Shown: positions 7,993-18,365, numbered from the stretch's first letter. The stretch is 64,000 nt of DNA from Enterocloster aldenensis (GCF_003434055.1 NZ_QVEX01000004.1:248001-312000); one strand, 5' to 3'. Numbers and translations: made by a program. The notes: generated from the sequence alone by a model not told the origin.

Positions 7993-10900
7993 ATGGATTC
8001 CAAACAGAAACAACCAGGACTGTACGACCCGCGTTTTGAGCATGACAACTGCGGAATCGGGGCAGTTGCCAATATCAAAGGCATCAAGACCCATGAGACA
8101 GTCAATCAGGCACTCCACATCGTGGAGAATCTGGAACACAGGGCCGGCAAGGACGCCGAGGGCAAGACGGGCGACGGCGTTGGCATCATGCTCCAGATTT
8201 CCCACGGCTTTTTTGAAAAGGTGACACGGCCTCTCGGCATCCAAATCGGAGGCGAGAGGGAGTATGGCGTGGGCATGTTCTTCTTCCCCCAGGATGAGCT
8301 TGCCCGCAACCAGGCAATGAAGATGTTCGAAATCATTGTGAAGAAGGAAGGCCTTACTTTCCTGGGATGGAGGGTGGTCCCCACTGCCCCGGATATCCTG
8401 GGTGAGAGGGCTGTGGAAGTGATGCCCTATATCGCCCAGGGCTTTGTGGCAAAACCTGTCCAGGTAAAGCCTGGCCTGGATTTTGACAGGAAGCTGTATG
8501 TGGCGCGCCGGGTGTTTGAACAGAGCAACGAGGATACGTATGTGGTCTCCCTGAGCAGCCGTACCATTGTGTATAAGGGCATGTTCCTGGTGGGGGAGTT
8601 AAGGCGTTTTTTTGCGGACTTACAGGATGAGGATTATAGGTCCGCCATTGCCATTGTCCACTCCAGGTTCAGCACCAATACAAATCCCAGCTGGATGCGC
8701 GCCCACCCATACCGTTTTATCGTGCATAACGGCGAGATCAACACCATCCGGGGCAATGCGGATAAGATGGCTGCCCGTGAGGAAAACATGGAGTCGGAGT
8801 ATTTTAAATATGACATGCACAAGGTTCTGCCCATCATCAGCCAGGAAGGCTCTGACTCCGCCATGCTGGACAATGCGCTGGAATTCATGGTGATGAGCGG
8901 CATGGACCTGGCCCTGGCCGTGATGGTCACCATTCCTGCCCCCTGGGAGTATGACAAGTACATGGATGGCGGGATTAAGGATTTTTACCGGTATTACGCC
9001 ACCATGATGGAACCATGGGACGGCCCTGCCTCCATCCTGTTTACGGACGGGGATGTGCTGGGCGCGGTTCTTGACAGGAACGGCCTGCGGCCTTCCAGGT
9101 ATTATATCACGGAGGACGGATATATGATCCTTGCCTCTGAGGTGGGGGCCATTGACATTGACCAGACAAAGGTGGTGAAGAAAGACCGCCTCCGTCCCGG
9201 GAAAATGCTTCTGGTGGATACAAAAAAGGGTGAACTGGTGGATGATGAACACCTGAAGCATTACTATGCGTCCCGCAAGCCTTACGGCGAGTGGCTGGAT
9301 TCCAACCTGACTGACATCAAGGAGCTGCCAGTGCCCAATAAGGGCGTGGCTGCCATGGAGGAGGAACAGCGCCTGAGGCTGCAGAAAACCTATGGGTATA
9401 CATATGAACAGTATAAGACCATGATCCTGCCCATGGCGTTAAACGGGGCAGAGGCAGTGTCGGCCATGGGCGTGGACAGTCCCCTGGCCGTCCTGTCAGC
9501 CAAGCACCAGCCCCTTTTTAATTATTTTAAACAGCTTTTTGCGCAGGTTACCAATCCGCCCATTGATGCAATCCGGGAGGAAATCGTGACCTCCACCACC
9601 GTGTATGTGGGAGAGGAGGGGAACATCCTGGAAGAACGGCCGGAAAACTGCAAAATCCTTAAGGTGGAGAACCCCATCCTTACGGAAACCGACCTGCTTA
9701 AGATCAAGTATATGAGAAAGCCCGGGTTCAAGGTGGAGGAAGTCCCTATTACCTACTACAAGAACACGTCTTTGGAAAGGGCCATTGACCGCCTGTTCCT
9801 GGAGGTGGACCGGGCCCACAAGGACGGGGCCAATATCATCATCCTGTCTGACCGGGATATTGATGAGAACCATGTGCCCATCCCGTCCCTTCTTGCGGTA
9901 TCGGCCCTCCAGCAGTACCTGGTAAGGACCAAGAAGCGCACCAGCGTTGCCCTTATCCTGGAAAGCGGGGAGCCAAGGGAAGTCCATCATTTTGCCGCCC
10001 TGCTGGGCTATGGCGCCTGCGCCATCAACCCGTATCTTGCCCATGAGTCCATCCGTTCCCTGATTCAATCGGGAATGCTGGATAAGGATTATTACGCGGC
10101 TGTCAAGGATTATGACATGGCTGTGCTCCACGGCATTGTGAAGATTGCTTCCAAGATGGGGATATCCACCATCCAGTCCTATCAGGGCGCCCAGATTTTT
10201 GAGGCCATCGGTATTTCCAGGGAGGTGGTGGACAAATACTTCACCAATACGGTCAGCCGGGTGGGAGGCATTACGCTGGAGGATATTGCCAACGATGTGG
10301 ATACCCTTCATTCATCTGCCTTTGACCCCCTGGGACTGGATGTGGACCTGACCCTGGACAGCGTGGGAAGCCATAAGTCGCGTTCTGGCCAGGAGGAACA
10401 CCTGTATAATCCCCTTACCATCCATCTGCTGCAGGAAGCTGCCAGGACAGGAAGTTATGATACATTTAAGGAGTATACGGCTGAGGTTGACAGGGATGAC
10501 AAGACCTATCATCTGCGCTCCCTGATGGACTTTAAGTTCCCTGAGGACGGAGGAATCCCCTTGGACCAGGTGGAGGGCGTGGATTCCATCGTGACCCGCT
10601 TTAAGACGGGCGCCATGTCCTATGGCTCCATTTCCCAGGAGGCCCATGAGTGCCTGGCGGTTGCCATGAACCGGATTCACGGCAAATCCAACACGGGCGA
10701 GGGCGGCGAGAGCCTGGAACGTCTGGCGTCGGGCCAGGGGAAGAACAATAAGTGTTCCGCCATCAAACAGGTTGCTTCTGGGCGGTTCGGGGTCACCAGC
10801 CGGTATCTGGTCAGCGCCAGGGAAATCCAGATCAAGATGGCACAGGGCGCCAAGCCCGGCGAGGGCGGACAGCTGCCTGGCAAGAAGGTGTATCCGTGGG

Positions 10901-12531
10901 TGGCAAAGACAAGGCATTCCACCACGGGGGTCAGCCTTATATCGCCGCCGCCCCATCATGACATATATTCCATCGAGGACCTGGCCCAGCTCATATATGA
11001 TTTGAAAAATTCCAACAAGGAGGCCAGGATTTCCGTCAAGCTGGTGTCTGAGGCAGGTGTGGGCACGGTGGCCGCAGGCGTGGCCAAGGCAGGGGCCCAG
11101 GTCATCCTGATTTCCTCCTATGACGGCGGCACCGGCGCGGCCCCCAGGAATTCCATCTATAATGCAGGGCTTCCCTGGGAGCTGGGCGTTGCGGAGGCGC
11201 ACCAGTCCCTGATCATGAACGGCCTGCGCGATAAGGTAATCCTTGAGACGGACGGTAAGCTGATGACGGGCAGGGATGTTGCCATTGCCTGCATGCTGGG
11301 CGCGGAGGAGTTCGGCTTTGCCACTGCGCCCCTTGTGACCATGGGCTGCGTGATGATGCGCGTGTGCAACCTGGACACCTGCCCCATGGGGATTGCGACC
11401 CAGAACCCGGAGCTGCGCAGGCGTTTCAAGGGAAAACCGGAGTATGTCATCCATTTCATGAAGTTTATTGCAGAGGAGCTGCGGGAATACATGGCGGCCC
11501 TGGGCGTGCGCACCGTGGATGAGCTGGTGGGACGCACGGACCTTCTGCGCCCAAAGGAGGGAGCGCAGGGCCGCGGCGGTAAAGTGGACCTGAGCCGTAT
11601 CCTTGATAATCCTTACGCAGGACAGAAGGTGGCGGGGTACCATGAGAAACAGGCCTTTGATTTTAAGCTGGAGGACACCATTGATGAGCAGGTTTTTGTA
11701 AAGAAACTGAAAAGCGCCCTCGGAAGCGGGCAGAAAAAGAGCGTCCAGGTGGATGTTTCCAATGTGAACCGTGCCCTTGGGACCATCTTTGGCTCGGAAA
11801 TCACCAGGAAGTACCCGGAAGGGCTGGCTGAGGATACATTTACCATCAGCTGCAGCGGAAGCGGCGGACAGAGTTTTGGCGCCTTCATACCAAAGGGGCT
11901 TACCCTGGAACTGGTGGGGGATTCCAACGATTACTTTGGCAAGGGGCTTTCCGGCGGCAAGCTGGTGGTGTACCCGCCAACAGGCGTCCGGTTCAGGGCC
12001 GAGGACAACATCATCATTGGGAATGTAGCCCTGTACGGGGCAACAAGCGGCAAGGCGTTCATTAACGGGATTGCAGGCGAACGGTTCTGCGTGCGCAATT
12101 CCGGTGCAACCGCGGTGGTGGAAGGCGTGGGCGACCATGGCTGCGAGTATATGACAGGCGGCTGCGTGGTGGTGCTTGGGACCACTGGCAAGAACTTTGC
12201 AGCCGGCATGAGCGGAGGCATCGCCTATGTACTGGATGAGGAGCGCAGCCTGTATAAGCGGTTGAACAAGGAGCTTGTATCCTTTGAGGAAGTGACGAAT
12301 AAATACGATGTGCTGGAGCTTAAGGGACTGATCCAGGAGCATGTGGCCTATACCAATTCAGAAAAGGGCAAGCGTATACTGGACCATTTCAGCGAATACC
12401 TCCCCAGGTTCAAACGGATTGTCCCCCATGATTACCGCCGCATGATGAATGCAATCGTGCAGATGGAAGAAAAGGGGCTGAACAGTGAACAGGCGCAGAT
12501 TGAGGCATTTTATGCCAATGTCAGAGGATAA
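7993..12531 (+). CDS. gltB: Glutamate synthase, large subunit
   Basis: Makes two glutamates from glutamine and 2-oxoglutarate. Released ammonia is channelled from the N-terminal amidotransferase to the FMN site. Cys20 (DNCGIG) is the class II amidotransferase nucleophile, exposed after removal of a short propeptide. Then come the central domain, the FMN synthase domain (about 800-1180, GAKPGEGGQLPGKKV), the 3Fe-4S cysteines in CVMMRVCNLDTC, and the C-terminal beta-helix of Gly-rich repeats. The length of about 1,512 residues is normal. ATGs at 7987 and 7993 are both in frame. The ribosome site AAAGGA fits 7993 better (9 bases rather than 3). gltD follows after 14 bases. Confidence 0.95.
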   Translation: MDSKQKQPGLYDPRFEHDNCGIGAVANIKGIKTHETVNQALHIVENLEHRAGKDAEGKTGDGVGIMLQISHGFFEKVTRPLGIQIGGEREYGVGMFFFPQDELARNQAMKMFEIIVKKEGLTFLGWRVVPTAPDILGERAVEVMPYIAQGFVAKPVQVKPGLDFDRKLYVARRVFEQSNEDTYVVSLSSRTIVYKGMFLVGELRRFFADLQDEDYRSAIAIVHSRFSTNTNPSWMRAHPYRFIVHNGEINTIRGNADKMAAREENMESEYFKYDMHKVLPIISQEGSDSAMLDNALEFMVMSGMDLALAVMVTIPAPWEYDKYMDGGIKDFYRYYATMMEPWDGPASILFTDGDVLGAVLDRNGLRPSRYYITEDGYMILASEVGAIDIDQTKVVKKDRLRPGKMLLVDTKKGELVDDEHLKHYYASRKPYGEWLDSNLTDIKELPVPNKGVAAMEEEQRLRLQKTYGYTYEQYKTMILPMALNGAEAVSAMGVDSPLAVLSAKHQPLFNYFKQLFAQVTNPPIDAIREEIVTSTTVYVGEEGNILEERPENCKILKVENPILTETDLLKIKYMRKPGFKVEEVPITYYKNTSLERAIDRLFLEVDRAHKDGANIIILSDRDIDENHVPIPSLLAVSALQQYLVRTKKRTSVALILESGEPREVHHFAALLGYGACAINPYLAHESIRSLIQSGMLDKDYYAAVKDYDMAVLHGIVKIASKMGISTIQSYQGAQIFEAIGISREVVDKYFTNTVSRVGGITLEDIANDVDTLHSSAFDPLGLDVDLTLDSVGSHKSRSGQEEHLYNPLTIHLLQEAARTGSYDTFKEYTAEVDRDDKTYHLRSLMDFKFPEDGGIPLDQVEGVDSIVTRFKTGAMSYGSISQEAHECLAVAMNRIHGKSNTGEGGESLERLASGQGKNNKCSAIKQVASGRFGVTSRYLVSAREIQIKMAQGAKPGEGGQLPGKKVYPWVAKTRHSTTGVSLISPPPHHDIYSIEDLAQLIYDLKNSNKEARISVKLVSEAGVGTVAAGVAKAGAQVILISSYDGGTGAAPRNSIYNAGLPWELGVAEAHQSLIMNGLRDKVILETDGKLMTGRDVAIACMLGAEEFGFATAPLVTMGCVMMRVCNLDTCPMGIATQNPELRRRFKGKPEYVIHFMKFIAEELREYMAALGVRTVDELVGRTDLLRPKEGAQGRGGKVDLSRILDNPYAGQKVAGYHEKQAFDFKLEDTIDEQVFVKKLKSALGSGQKKSVQVDVSNVNRALGTIFGSEITRKYPEGLAEDTFTISCSGSGGQSFGAFIPKGLTLELVGDSNDYFGKGLSGGKLVVYPPTGVRFRAEDNIIIGNVALYGATSGKAFINGIAGERFCVRNSGATAVVEGVGDHGCEYMTGGCVVVLGTTGKNFAAGMSGGIAYVLDEERSLYKRLNKELVSFEEVTNKYDVLELKGLIQEHVAYTNSEKGKRILDHFSEYLPRFKRIVPHDYRRMMNAIVQMEEKGLNSEQAQIEAFYANVRG

Positions 12532-12545
12532 GGAGGCGGGACGTC

Positions 12546-14033
12546 ATGGGAAAGATGACAGGATTTTTAGATTATGGACGGGAAGTAAGTGCTGAGACAG
12601 CTGCCAGGGACAGGATAAAAAACTGGAATGAGTTCCATACCCCCTTAAGCGGGGAGGAACAGAGGAAACAGGGCGCAAGGTGCATGGAATGCGGCGTTCC
12701 CTTCTGCCAGTCAGGCGTCATGATGAAGGGGATGGTCAGCGGATGCCCGCTTAACAACCTGATTCCTGAGTGGAATGACCTGATATATACGGGCAACTGG
12801 CAGGAGGCCTTTAACCGGCTTAAAAAGACCAATAGTTTCCCGGAATTCACATCCAGGGTATGCCCGGCTCCCTGTGAGGCCGCCTGCACCTGCGGCCTGA
12901 ACGGGGACCCGGTGACGGTAAAGGAAAATGAGCGGGCCATTATTGAAAAGGCGTATGACTGCGGGTATGCCCTGCCAAAGCCGCCCTCCATCCGCACCGG
13001 TAAGAAGGTTGCCGTCGTCGGCTCCGGACCGGCCGGGCTGGCTGCCGCGGACCAGCTGAATAAAAGGGGCCACTCAGTGACTGTGTTTGAACGCAGCGAC
13101 CGGGTGGGAGGCCTGCTTATGTACGGGATTCCCAATATGAAGCTGGAGAAATGGGTGATTGAGCGCAAGGTGGAGGTGATGAAGGCGGAAGGCATTACCT
13201 TTATCACCGGAGCCAATGTAGGTAAGAATTATAAGGTGAACCGGATTATGAAGGAATACGACCGCGTCATCCTGGCCTGCGGGGCATCTAATCCCAGGGA
13301 TATTAATGTGCCCGGAAGGGACGCCCAGGGGATTTATTACGCAGTGGACTTCCTGAAGGCCACTACCAGAAGCCTTATGGATTCACACCTGGAGGACGGG
13401 AATTATATTACTGCCAGGGATAAGCATGTGGTTGTAATCGGCGGCGGGGACACGGGCAATGACTGTGTGGGAACCGCCATCCGCCATGGCTGCGCATCCG
13501 TGACCCAGCTGGAAATGATGCCCAGACCGCCTGTGAAGCGGGCGGATGGCAACACATGGCCGGAATGGCCCAGGGTCCTTAAGACGGACTATGGCCAGGA
13601 GGAGGCAATCTGTGTATTCGGTCATGACCCCAGGGTTTACCAGACAACGGTAAAGGAGTTTGTGAAGGATGCAGAGGGCAGGGTGTGCAAGGCTGTGATC
13701 TGTGACCTGGTGCCTGGGAAGGATGAAGGGAGCGGCCGTGCCATTATGGCGCCGGTGGAAGGCAGCGGCCGGGAAATCCCGGCGGACCTGGTGCTGATTG
13801 CCGCGGGATTCCTGGGAAGCGAGGCCTATGTGGCGGACGCTTTTGGCGTGAAGCTGGACGCGCGCTCCAATGTGGCCGCGCCATGCGGTCCATACCAGAC
13901 CAATGTGGAGCGGGTGTTTGCGGCAGGGGATATGCGCAGAGGCCAATCCCTGGTGGTATGGGCCATCAGGGAAGGGCGTGAGGTGGCGAAAGCCGTGGAT
14001 AAGAGCCTGATGGGATATTCCAACCTGGCTTAA
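12546..14033 (+). CDS. gltD: Glutamate synthase, small (NAD(P)H) subunit
   Basis: Feeds electrons from NAD(P)H through FAD and 4Fe-4S clusters to the large subunit. The 495-residue protein has N-terminal cysteines for the clusters ([12 protein letters not shown] and [12 protein letters not shown]), the FAD-binding [10 protein letters not shown] near 157 and the NADPH-binding GGGDTGND near 300. AAGGAGGCG precedes the ATG. It is co-transcribed with gltB. It converges on the chemotaxis receptor gene with only 14 bases between stop codons and no visible terminator in that gap. Confidence 0.95.
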   Translation: MGKMTGFLDYGREVSAETAARDRIKNWNEFHTPLSGEEQRKQGARCMECGVPFCQSGVMMKGMVSGCPLNNLIPEWNDLIYTGNWQEAFNRLKKTNSFPEFTSRVCPAPCEAACTCGLNGDPVTVKENERAIIEKAYDCGYALPKPPSIRTGKKVAVVGSGPAGLAAADQLNKRGHSVTVFERSDRVGGLLMYGIPNMKLEKWVIERKVEVMKAEGITFITGANVGKNYKVNRIMKEYDRVILACGASNPRDINVPGRDAQGIYYAVDFLKATTRSLMDSHLEDGNYITARDKHVVVIGGGDTGNDCVGTAIRHGCASVTQLEMMPRPPVKRADGNTWPEWPRVLKTDYGQEEAICVFGHDPRVYQTTVKEFVKDAEGRVCKAVICDLVPGKDEGSGRAIMAPVEGSGREIPADLVLIAAGFLGSEAYVADAFGVKLDARSNVAAPCGPYQTNVERVFAAGDMRRGQSLVVWAIREGREVAKAVDKSLMGYSNLA

Positions 14034-14047
14034 GTAAACAGAATGGT

Positions 14048-15727
14048 TCAGGAACGCAGATGGAACCTGTGGATGGCATCCTTCAGCATACTGGCCTGAC
14101 TGGACAGTTCCTCCGAAGAAGCGCTGGATTCCTCGGCGGTTTCCATATTGGACTGTATTACCTGTGAAATCTGATGTATGCTTTCTGTAAGCTGGAAGAT
14201 GCTTTCCTTCTGCTTTAAGGAAGCTGTTGCGATTTCCCCTACCAGATCAGTGGATTCACTGGCGCCTATCCCCACTTCCTCAAGGGTTGACGTGGTATCT
14301 GCCGCCAGGGTTACGGCCTTCTCTACCAGATTAAGGGTATTTTCAATGAGGGTAGTGGTATCCTTGGCTGCCTCGGAGCTTTTTGCTGCCAGGTTACGGA
14401 CTTCGTCGGCAACCACGGCAAACCCTTTTCCTGCCTCGCCAGCCCTGGCCGCCTCAACTGCCGCGTTCAGGGCCAGTATATTGGTCTGGAAGGAGATGTC
14501 CTCAATGGTTTTTATGATGCCGCTGATCTGGTTGGAGGAACCTGATATGATGTTCATTGCTTCTGAAAGCTCCCTCATCTTATCCGTGCCTTCCATAAGC
14601 TTGCCCGCGGCTTCCGTGGAGCAGGCCCTGGCTGTGTCCGCCCTGCTGGATATGGCCTCGATATGGGCCGATATGTTCTCCAGGGAGGCGGAGAACTCCT
14701 CGGCGGCAGCGGCCTGCTGGGAAGAGCCCTGGGATACCGCCTGGGAGGTGGAGGCGACATCGGCAGAGGTGGCAGCAACCTGTTCGGCGGAAACACTGAT
14801 GCGGGTAAGTGCGTGATTCAGGGAATCCAGTATCTGGGTCAGGGAATCCTTGATGGGAAGGAATTCACCCAGGTAATTGATTTCAATGGCCTGGTCCATG
14901 TTCCCCTCTGCCATATGGGAGAGCTTTGACGCAATATCTGCAATATACTTTTTCAGCTCTGCCTTTGTGGAATGGATGGAGCCCACCAGCATGCCGATTT
15001 CGCTGGTGTCCGGTTCCAGGGCGAAGTCGGATGACAGGCTGCCGGAAGCAATCTGCCCCATTTCATCGCGTATTTCTATGATTGGCCGTAACAAACGGAA
15101 TTTGCAGAACCGGTAAGTAATGACCTGAAGCGCAACGACCAGGATAAGGGTGATGAAAAAACAGAATGAGATAAAATAGCTTACGCCAATCAGCCTGTTC
15201 ACCTCTCCCAGGGCCCTGCCGTCCAATTGTGTGAGGAAGTTGGATTTAATCTGGTTGATTTTTGCGATGGAGGTGTTGTATTCATTCCCATAAACATAAT
15301 TGACTGCATCATCCTTTTTTCCGGCCGCCACATCATCCATTGCCTTTTCCTCAAGGGGGACAAGGGTGTTGGACAGGTTTGACATCTCATCAATCATGGA
15401 CTGTTCTTCCTGGGTCAGCCCCAGGGCTTTCATGTTCCCGACCCCGATGTCGCGGTTTTTCAGGTTATTCACCTCGTTCCAGTAATTATCATAATGCTCC
15501 TGTTTTCCGGTTGCCGCATATGCCCTGACCTCGTTGGTCAGATAGGAAGAGCCGTTCATGAAGCGGTTGGCATTATAGGTTAATTCGAAACGCCCGCTGT
15601 TGGCTTTGTTAATCTTTCTGTTTACCCCGCTGTAGCTGAAAAGGCAGAATGCCATGAATAACAGGGCCAGGATTGAGATGCTGTTCAGAACCAGCAAATG
15701 GGTGGATTGCTTCATTTTCTTCTTCAT
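14048..15727 (-). CDS. Methyl-accepting chemotaxis protein
   Basis: A membrane chemoreceptor that signals to CheA/CheW. The 559-residue protein has a first membrane segment at about 10-32 and a four-helix-bundle extracytoplasmic domain (about 35-195). A second membrane segment (about 197-220) is followed by HAMP and a HAMP-like linker, then the MCP signalling domain with the hairpin tip [23 protein letters not shown]. An in-frame upstream extension to 15865 exists. The ATG at 15727 is chosen for its AGGAGGAGT ribosome site and for the basic start MKKKMKQS before the first membrane helix. No che gene is nearby (an orphan receptor), and the ligand is unknown. Confidence 0.92.
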   Translation of the reverse strand: MKKKMKQSTHLLVLNSISILALLFMAFCLFSYSGVNRKINKANSGRFELTYNANRFMNGSSYLTNEVRAYAATGKQEHYDNYWNEVNNLKNRDIGVGNMKALGLTQEEQSMIDEMSNLSNTLVPLEEKAMDDVAAGKKDDAVNYVYGNEYNTSIAKINQIKSNFLTQLDGRALGEVNRLIGVSYFISFCFFITLILVVALQVITYRFCKFRLLRPIIEIRDEMGQIASGSLSSDFALEPDTSEIGMLVGSIHSTKAELKKYIADIASKLSHMAEGNMDQAIEINYLGEFLPIKDSLTQILDSLNHALTRISVSAEQVAATSADVASTSQAVSQGSSQQAAAAEEFSASLENISAHIEAISSRADTARACSTEAAGKLMEGTDKMRELSEAMNIISGSSNQISGIIKTIEDISFQTNILALNAAVEAARAGEAGKGFAVVADEVRNLAAKSSEAAKDTTTLIENTLNLVEKAVTLAADTTSTLEEVGIGASESTDLVGEIATASLKQKESIFQLTESIHQISQVIQSNMETAEESSASSEELSSQASMLKDAIHRFHLRS

Positions 15728-15855
15728 TTGTAATGACTCCTCCTGATTATTTTTAAGAAATAATATATAATCAATATGGCCGTGTTCCCTGTTCGCCGGG
15801 AAATGCCCCGGCGTGCAGACGGCAGATTTGGGTGTTTGGACATACCCTAAGTTAT

Positions 15856-15882
15856 ATGTCGGCAATAATCATAAATTTATTA
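15856..15882 (-). promoter_or_regulatory. SigD/sigma-28-like promoter of the chemoreceptor gene
   Basis: On the minus strand, TAAT (15882-15879), 15 bases, GCCGACAT (15863-15856). The Firmicutes motility sigma consensus is TAAA-N15-GCCGATAT, so there is one mismatch in each box. It would start a leader of about 120 bases before the receptor ATG. Confidence 0.5.
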
Positions 15883-15986
15883 GGGCTTTAGATAAATTAA
15901 ACAGGGCACATCCCTCTGCCTGTCTCCCTTTCTCGGGGATACGGCTGCCCGTGCAGGTATTCCGGCGCGGCGCCTGGGAACTTGAC

Positions 15987-16014
15987 TTGACATGTATTGA
16001 AACCGCATTATAAT
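15987..16014 (+). promoter_or_regulatory. Strong promoter of the first lacI gene
   Basis: Consensus TTGACA (15987-15992), 16-base spacer, consensus TATAAT (16009-16014). The start site would be near 16021, leaving a leader of about 105 bases before the gene. Confidence 0.75.
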
Positions 16015-16030
16015 AATAGGAGAAAGTAAT

Positions 16031-16107
16031 GTACACGCTCTGGGGCGTGTTTGAAGACTGCCTTGCGTCATTTGGAGGGAATGTTTTTTCAAACACATCC
16101 TGGCAGT
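16031..16107 (+). promoter_or_regulatory. Structured 5' leader with possible pseudoknot
   Basis: Interleaved complementary segments lie between promoter and gene. GTGTTTGAA (16047-16055) pairs with TTCAAACAC (16088-16096), and ACTGCC (16057-16062) pairs with GGCAGT (16102-16107). The A-B-A'-B' order is that of an H-type pseudoknot. An alternative hairpin ACACGC/GCGTGT overlaps the first arm, so two exclusive folds are possible. I cannot assign it to a known riboswitch class. Confidence 0.35.
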
Positions 16108-16126
16108 GTAGGAATGAGAGGGAAGT

Positions 16127-17125
16127 ATGGAAGGCAATAAACGGGTATCCATTATAGATGTGGCGAAAAAGGCAGGGGTTTCCATAGCAACTGTCTCAAG
16201 GGTCATTAACAGGAACGGTGGATATTCCAAGGAAACGGAAGAGCGTGTAAGGAAGACCATTGAGGAATGCGGCTTTACTCCCAACGTCAATGCCATTGGT
16301 CTCAGGACCAACCGCAGCAACAGCATAGGCGTGATTGTTCCTGACATTACCAATGAATTTTTTGCCAGGATCATACGGGAACTGGACGCATCCCTGCTGA
16401 GCAGGCGATATTCCCTTCTGGTGTGCAATTCCAATGAGGATTATATGCTGGAGAACATGCATATAAAAGGACTGGCGGAAAAGCATGTGGACGGGATCAT
16501 ATATATATCCGGACAGAATGAAATCAAGAAGATGAATGAGATTAAAAACCTGCCTATCGTGTACATAGACAGGGCGCCTAAGAACGCGGAGGTGCTGATC
16601 CTTTCGGATAATGAGACAGGGGGATACCTGGCGGGCCGCGAACTGATACAGAAGGGATGCAGGCGGATCCTGTTTCTCAGGGATATCCGTTTTGCTTCCA
16701 CTGTGCGCAGCCGTAAGGAAGGTTTTGTAAGGGCGCTTCAGGAAAAGGGCATGGCCTTTAACGAAGAGCTGGAGATGAGCTGTTTCCCTGAATATGCAGA
16801 GGCCAGGGTTGTGATGGAACGGCTTCTCAAGGAAAAGGGATGTTTTTTTGACGGCATATTTGCCACCAATGACATGATGGCCCTGGCCTGCGTCAATGTG
16901 CTTACTGAGAATCAGATTAAGGTGCCTGGCCAGGTAAAGGTGGTGGGATTCGACAACATTTCCCTGACCCAGTTCACAAGCCCCCAGATAACCACAATTG
17001 CCCAGGATACAAAGGAACTGGCCCTTCATGCAGCGGATACTATCCTGAAGATGATAGAGGATGAGGAGATAAAGGAGAAAAAAACCATCATACCGGTCAG
17101 GCTGGTTGTGAGGGAAACAACCTGA
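16127..17125 (+). CDS. LacI-family transcriptional repressor (copy 1)
   Basis: A sugar-responsive repressor. The 332-residue protein has an N-terminal LacI helix-turn-helix (IIDVAKKAGVSIATVSRVIN), a hinge helix at about 50-60 and a periplasmic-binding-protein-like effector domain (about 63-332). It is a close paralogue of the gene at 17367, with near-identical stretches such as VDGIIYISGQNEIK. It has its own promoter and a terminator behind it, so it is a separate unit rather than the first gene of the sugar operon. A GGGAAGT ribosome site precedes the ATG. The effector is probably the pentose/hexose or hexose phosphate handled by the operon downstream. Confidence 0.88.
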   Translation: MEGNKRVSIIDVAKKAGVSIATVSRVINRNGGYSKETEERVRKTIEECGFTPNVNAIGLRTNRSNSIGVIVPDITNEFFARIIRELDASLLSRRYSLLVCNSNEDYMLENMHIKGLAEKHVDGIIYISGQNEIKKMNEIKNLPIVYIDRAPKNAEVLILSDNETGGYLAGRELIQKGCRRILFLRDIRFASTVRSRKEGFVRALQEKGMAFNEELEMSCFPEYAEARVVMERLLKEKGCFFDGIFATNDMMALACVNVLTENQIKVPGQVKVVGFDNISLTQFTSPQITTIAQDTKELALHAADTILKMIEDEEIKEKKTIIPVRLVVRETT

Positions 17126-17158
17126 CGGCGGTGCGGTTAGGAAATAGTGGTGAGGATT

Positions 17159-17197
17159 GGAAACCCTTTTCATTGCGGTGAAAGGGTTTTTTATTTT
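17159..17197 (+). terminator. Terminator of the first lacI gene
   Basis: Stem AAACCCTTT / AAAGGGTTT with an 11-base loop, followed by TTTATTTT, about 35 bases after the stop codon. Confidence 0.75.
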
Positions 17198-17206
17198 ACG
17201 TAAAGA

Positions 17207-17218
17207 GTAAACGTTTAC
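17207..17218. promoter_or_regulatory. LacI-type operator O1
   Basis: Perfect 12-bp palindrome GTAAACGTTTAC, typical of LacI-family operators. It lies about 85 bases upstream of the second lacI promoter and is similar to the two sites inside that promoter. Confidence 0.6.
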
Positions 17219-17290
17219 CAAATATAATGTAAATTATGCACAAAAATAGTAGATAAAAATCGTTAAAATAGCAGAAATAAACATTTGTAC

Positions 17291-17349
17291 TTGACTTTTT
17301 CTACGTAAAGGTTTACTATACAGTCACAAGATACGAAAACCTTTACGTA
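17291..17349 (+). promoter_or_regulatory. Promoter of lacI copy 2 and the sugar operon, with paired operators
   Basis: TTGACT (17291-17296), 17 bases, TACTAT (17314-17319). A perfect 13-bp inverted repeat, TACGTAAAGGTTT (17302-17314) and AAACCTTTACGTA (17337-17349), places one arm between -35 and -10 and the other over the start site. Each arm contains a GTAAAGGTTTAC-like near-palindrome. This is a textbook layout for repression by one or both LacI proteins. Confidence 0.7.
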
Positions 17350-17366
17350 AAGCAAGGAGGCCTGCC

Positions 17367-18365
17367 ATGGATGATAATGCGAAGCTTTCTATTGTGGACG
17401 TGGCAAAACGTGCAGGGGTTTCAACCGCAACGGTTTCACGGGTCATCAACCATAACGGAGGATACTCCAGGGAAACGGAAGAAAAGGTACGCCGGACCAT
17501 TGAGGAGTGTGGTTTCACTCCCAACGCCAATGCCATCGGCCTCAGGACCAACAAGAGCAGATGCATCGGGGTGATTGTGCCGGATGTGACCAATGAGTTT
17601 TTTGCCAAGATCATCCAGGAACTGGATTTTTATCTGCTGAAGCATGGATACTCTCTTTTAATCTGCAATTCCAATGAGGATTATGAATTGGAAAACATGC
17701 ATATCAAAGGGCTGATAGAAAAACACATTGACGGGATTGTATACATATCAGGGCAGAATGAAATCAAGAACATCAATGAAATCAGGCATATACCCGTGGT
17801 TTACATTGACCGCGCCCCGCTCAATGCCAAGATGCTGATCCTTTCCGATAACCAGGAGGGAGGTTACCTGGCCACCAAGGAAATGATTGACAAGGGCTGC
17901 AGACAGATACTCCTGCTCCGGGACGTCCGGTGCGCCTCAACCATCCGGTACCGCAAAGAAGGATACATAAGGGCTTTGAAAGAGAACGGCATTCCCTACA
18001 GGGAGGAACTGGAGGTCAGCTGCTTCCCGGATTACGGGGAGGCAAGGAAGGTGATGGAACGGCTGGTCCGCTCCGGTGGCTGTTACTTTGACGGCATATT
18101 CGCCACCAATGACATGATGGCCCTGGCCTGTATCAACGTACTGATGGAAGCAGGGATAAAGATACCGGATCAGGTAAAGGTGGTGGGGTATGACAATGTT
18201 TCCGTGACCAGGTTCACAAGCCCTCAGATAACCACCATTACCCAGGATACGAGACAGATGGCAATTGCAGCAGGCAGGACCATACTGAGGATGATACAGA
18301 AAAAGGAAATCAGTGAGAAGCGGACCATCATACCGGTCAGGCTGGAGGTGAGGGGGACTACCTAG
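17367..18365 (+). CDS. LacI-family transcriptional repressor (copy 2)
   Basis: A 332-residue paralogue of the preceding LacI gene, with HTH IVDVAKRAGVSTATVSRVIN, a hinge and an effector domain. It is the first gene after the operator-bearing promoter, and the ABC transporter gene follows 79 bases later in the same direction. It is therefore likely autoregulated and co-transcribed with the sugar operon. AGCAAGGAGG precedes the ATG. The two paralogues have the same length and almost the same recognition helix, so they probably bind overlapping operators and may form heterodimers. They could differ in effector. Confidence 0.88.
   Translation: MDDNAKLSIVDVAKRAGVSTATVSRVINHNGGYSRETEEKVRRTIEECGFTPNANAIGLRTNKSRCIGVIVPDVTNEFFAKIIQELDFYLLKHGYSLLICNSNEDYELENMHIKGLIEKHIDGIVYISGQNEIKNINEIRHIPVVYIDRAPLNAKMLILSDNQEGGYLATKEMIDKGCRQILLLRDVRCASTIRYRKEGYIRALKENGIPYREELEVSCFPDYGEARKVMERLVRSGGCYFDGIFATNDMMALACINVLMEAGIKIPDQVKVVGYDNVSVTRFTSPQITTITQDTRQMAIAAGRTILRMIQKKEISEKRTIIPVRLEVRGTT

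Noticed and set aside
10312..12342. 676-codon minus-strand open frame inside gltB
   Set aside because: Antisense of a strongly conserved glutamate synthase frame. Long shadows like this are expected in GC-rich codons, and the translation is rich in His/Gly/Arg without motifs.
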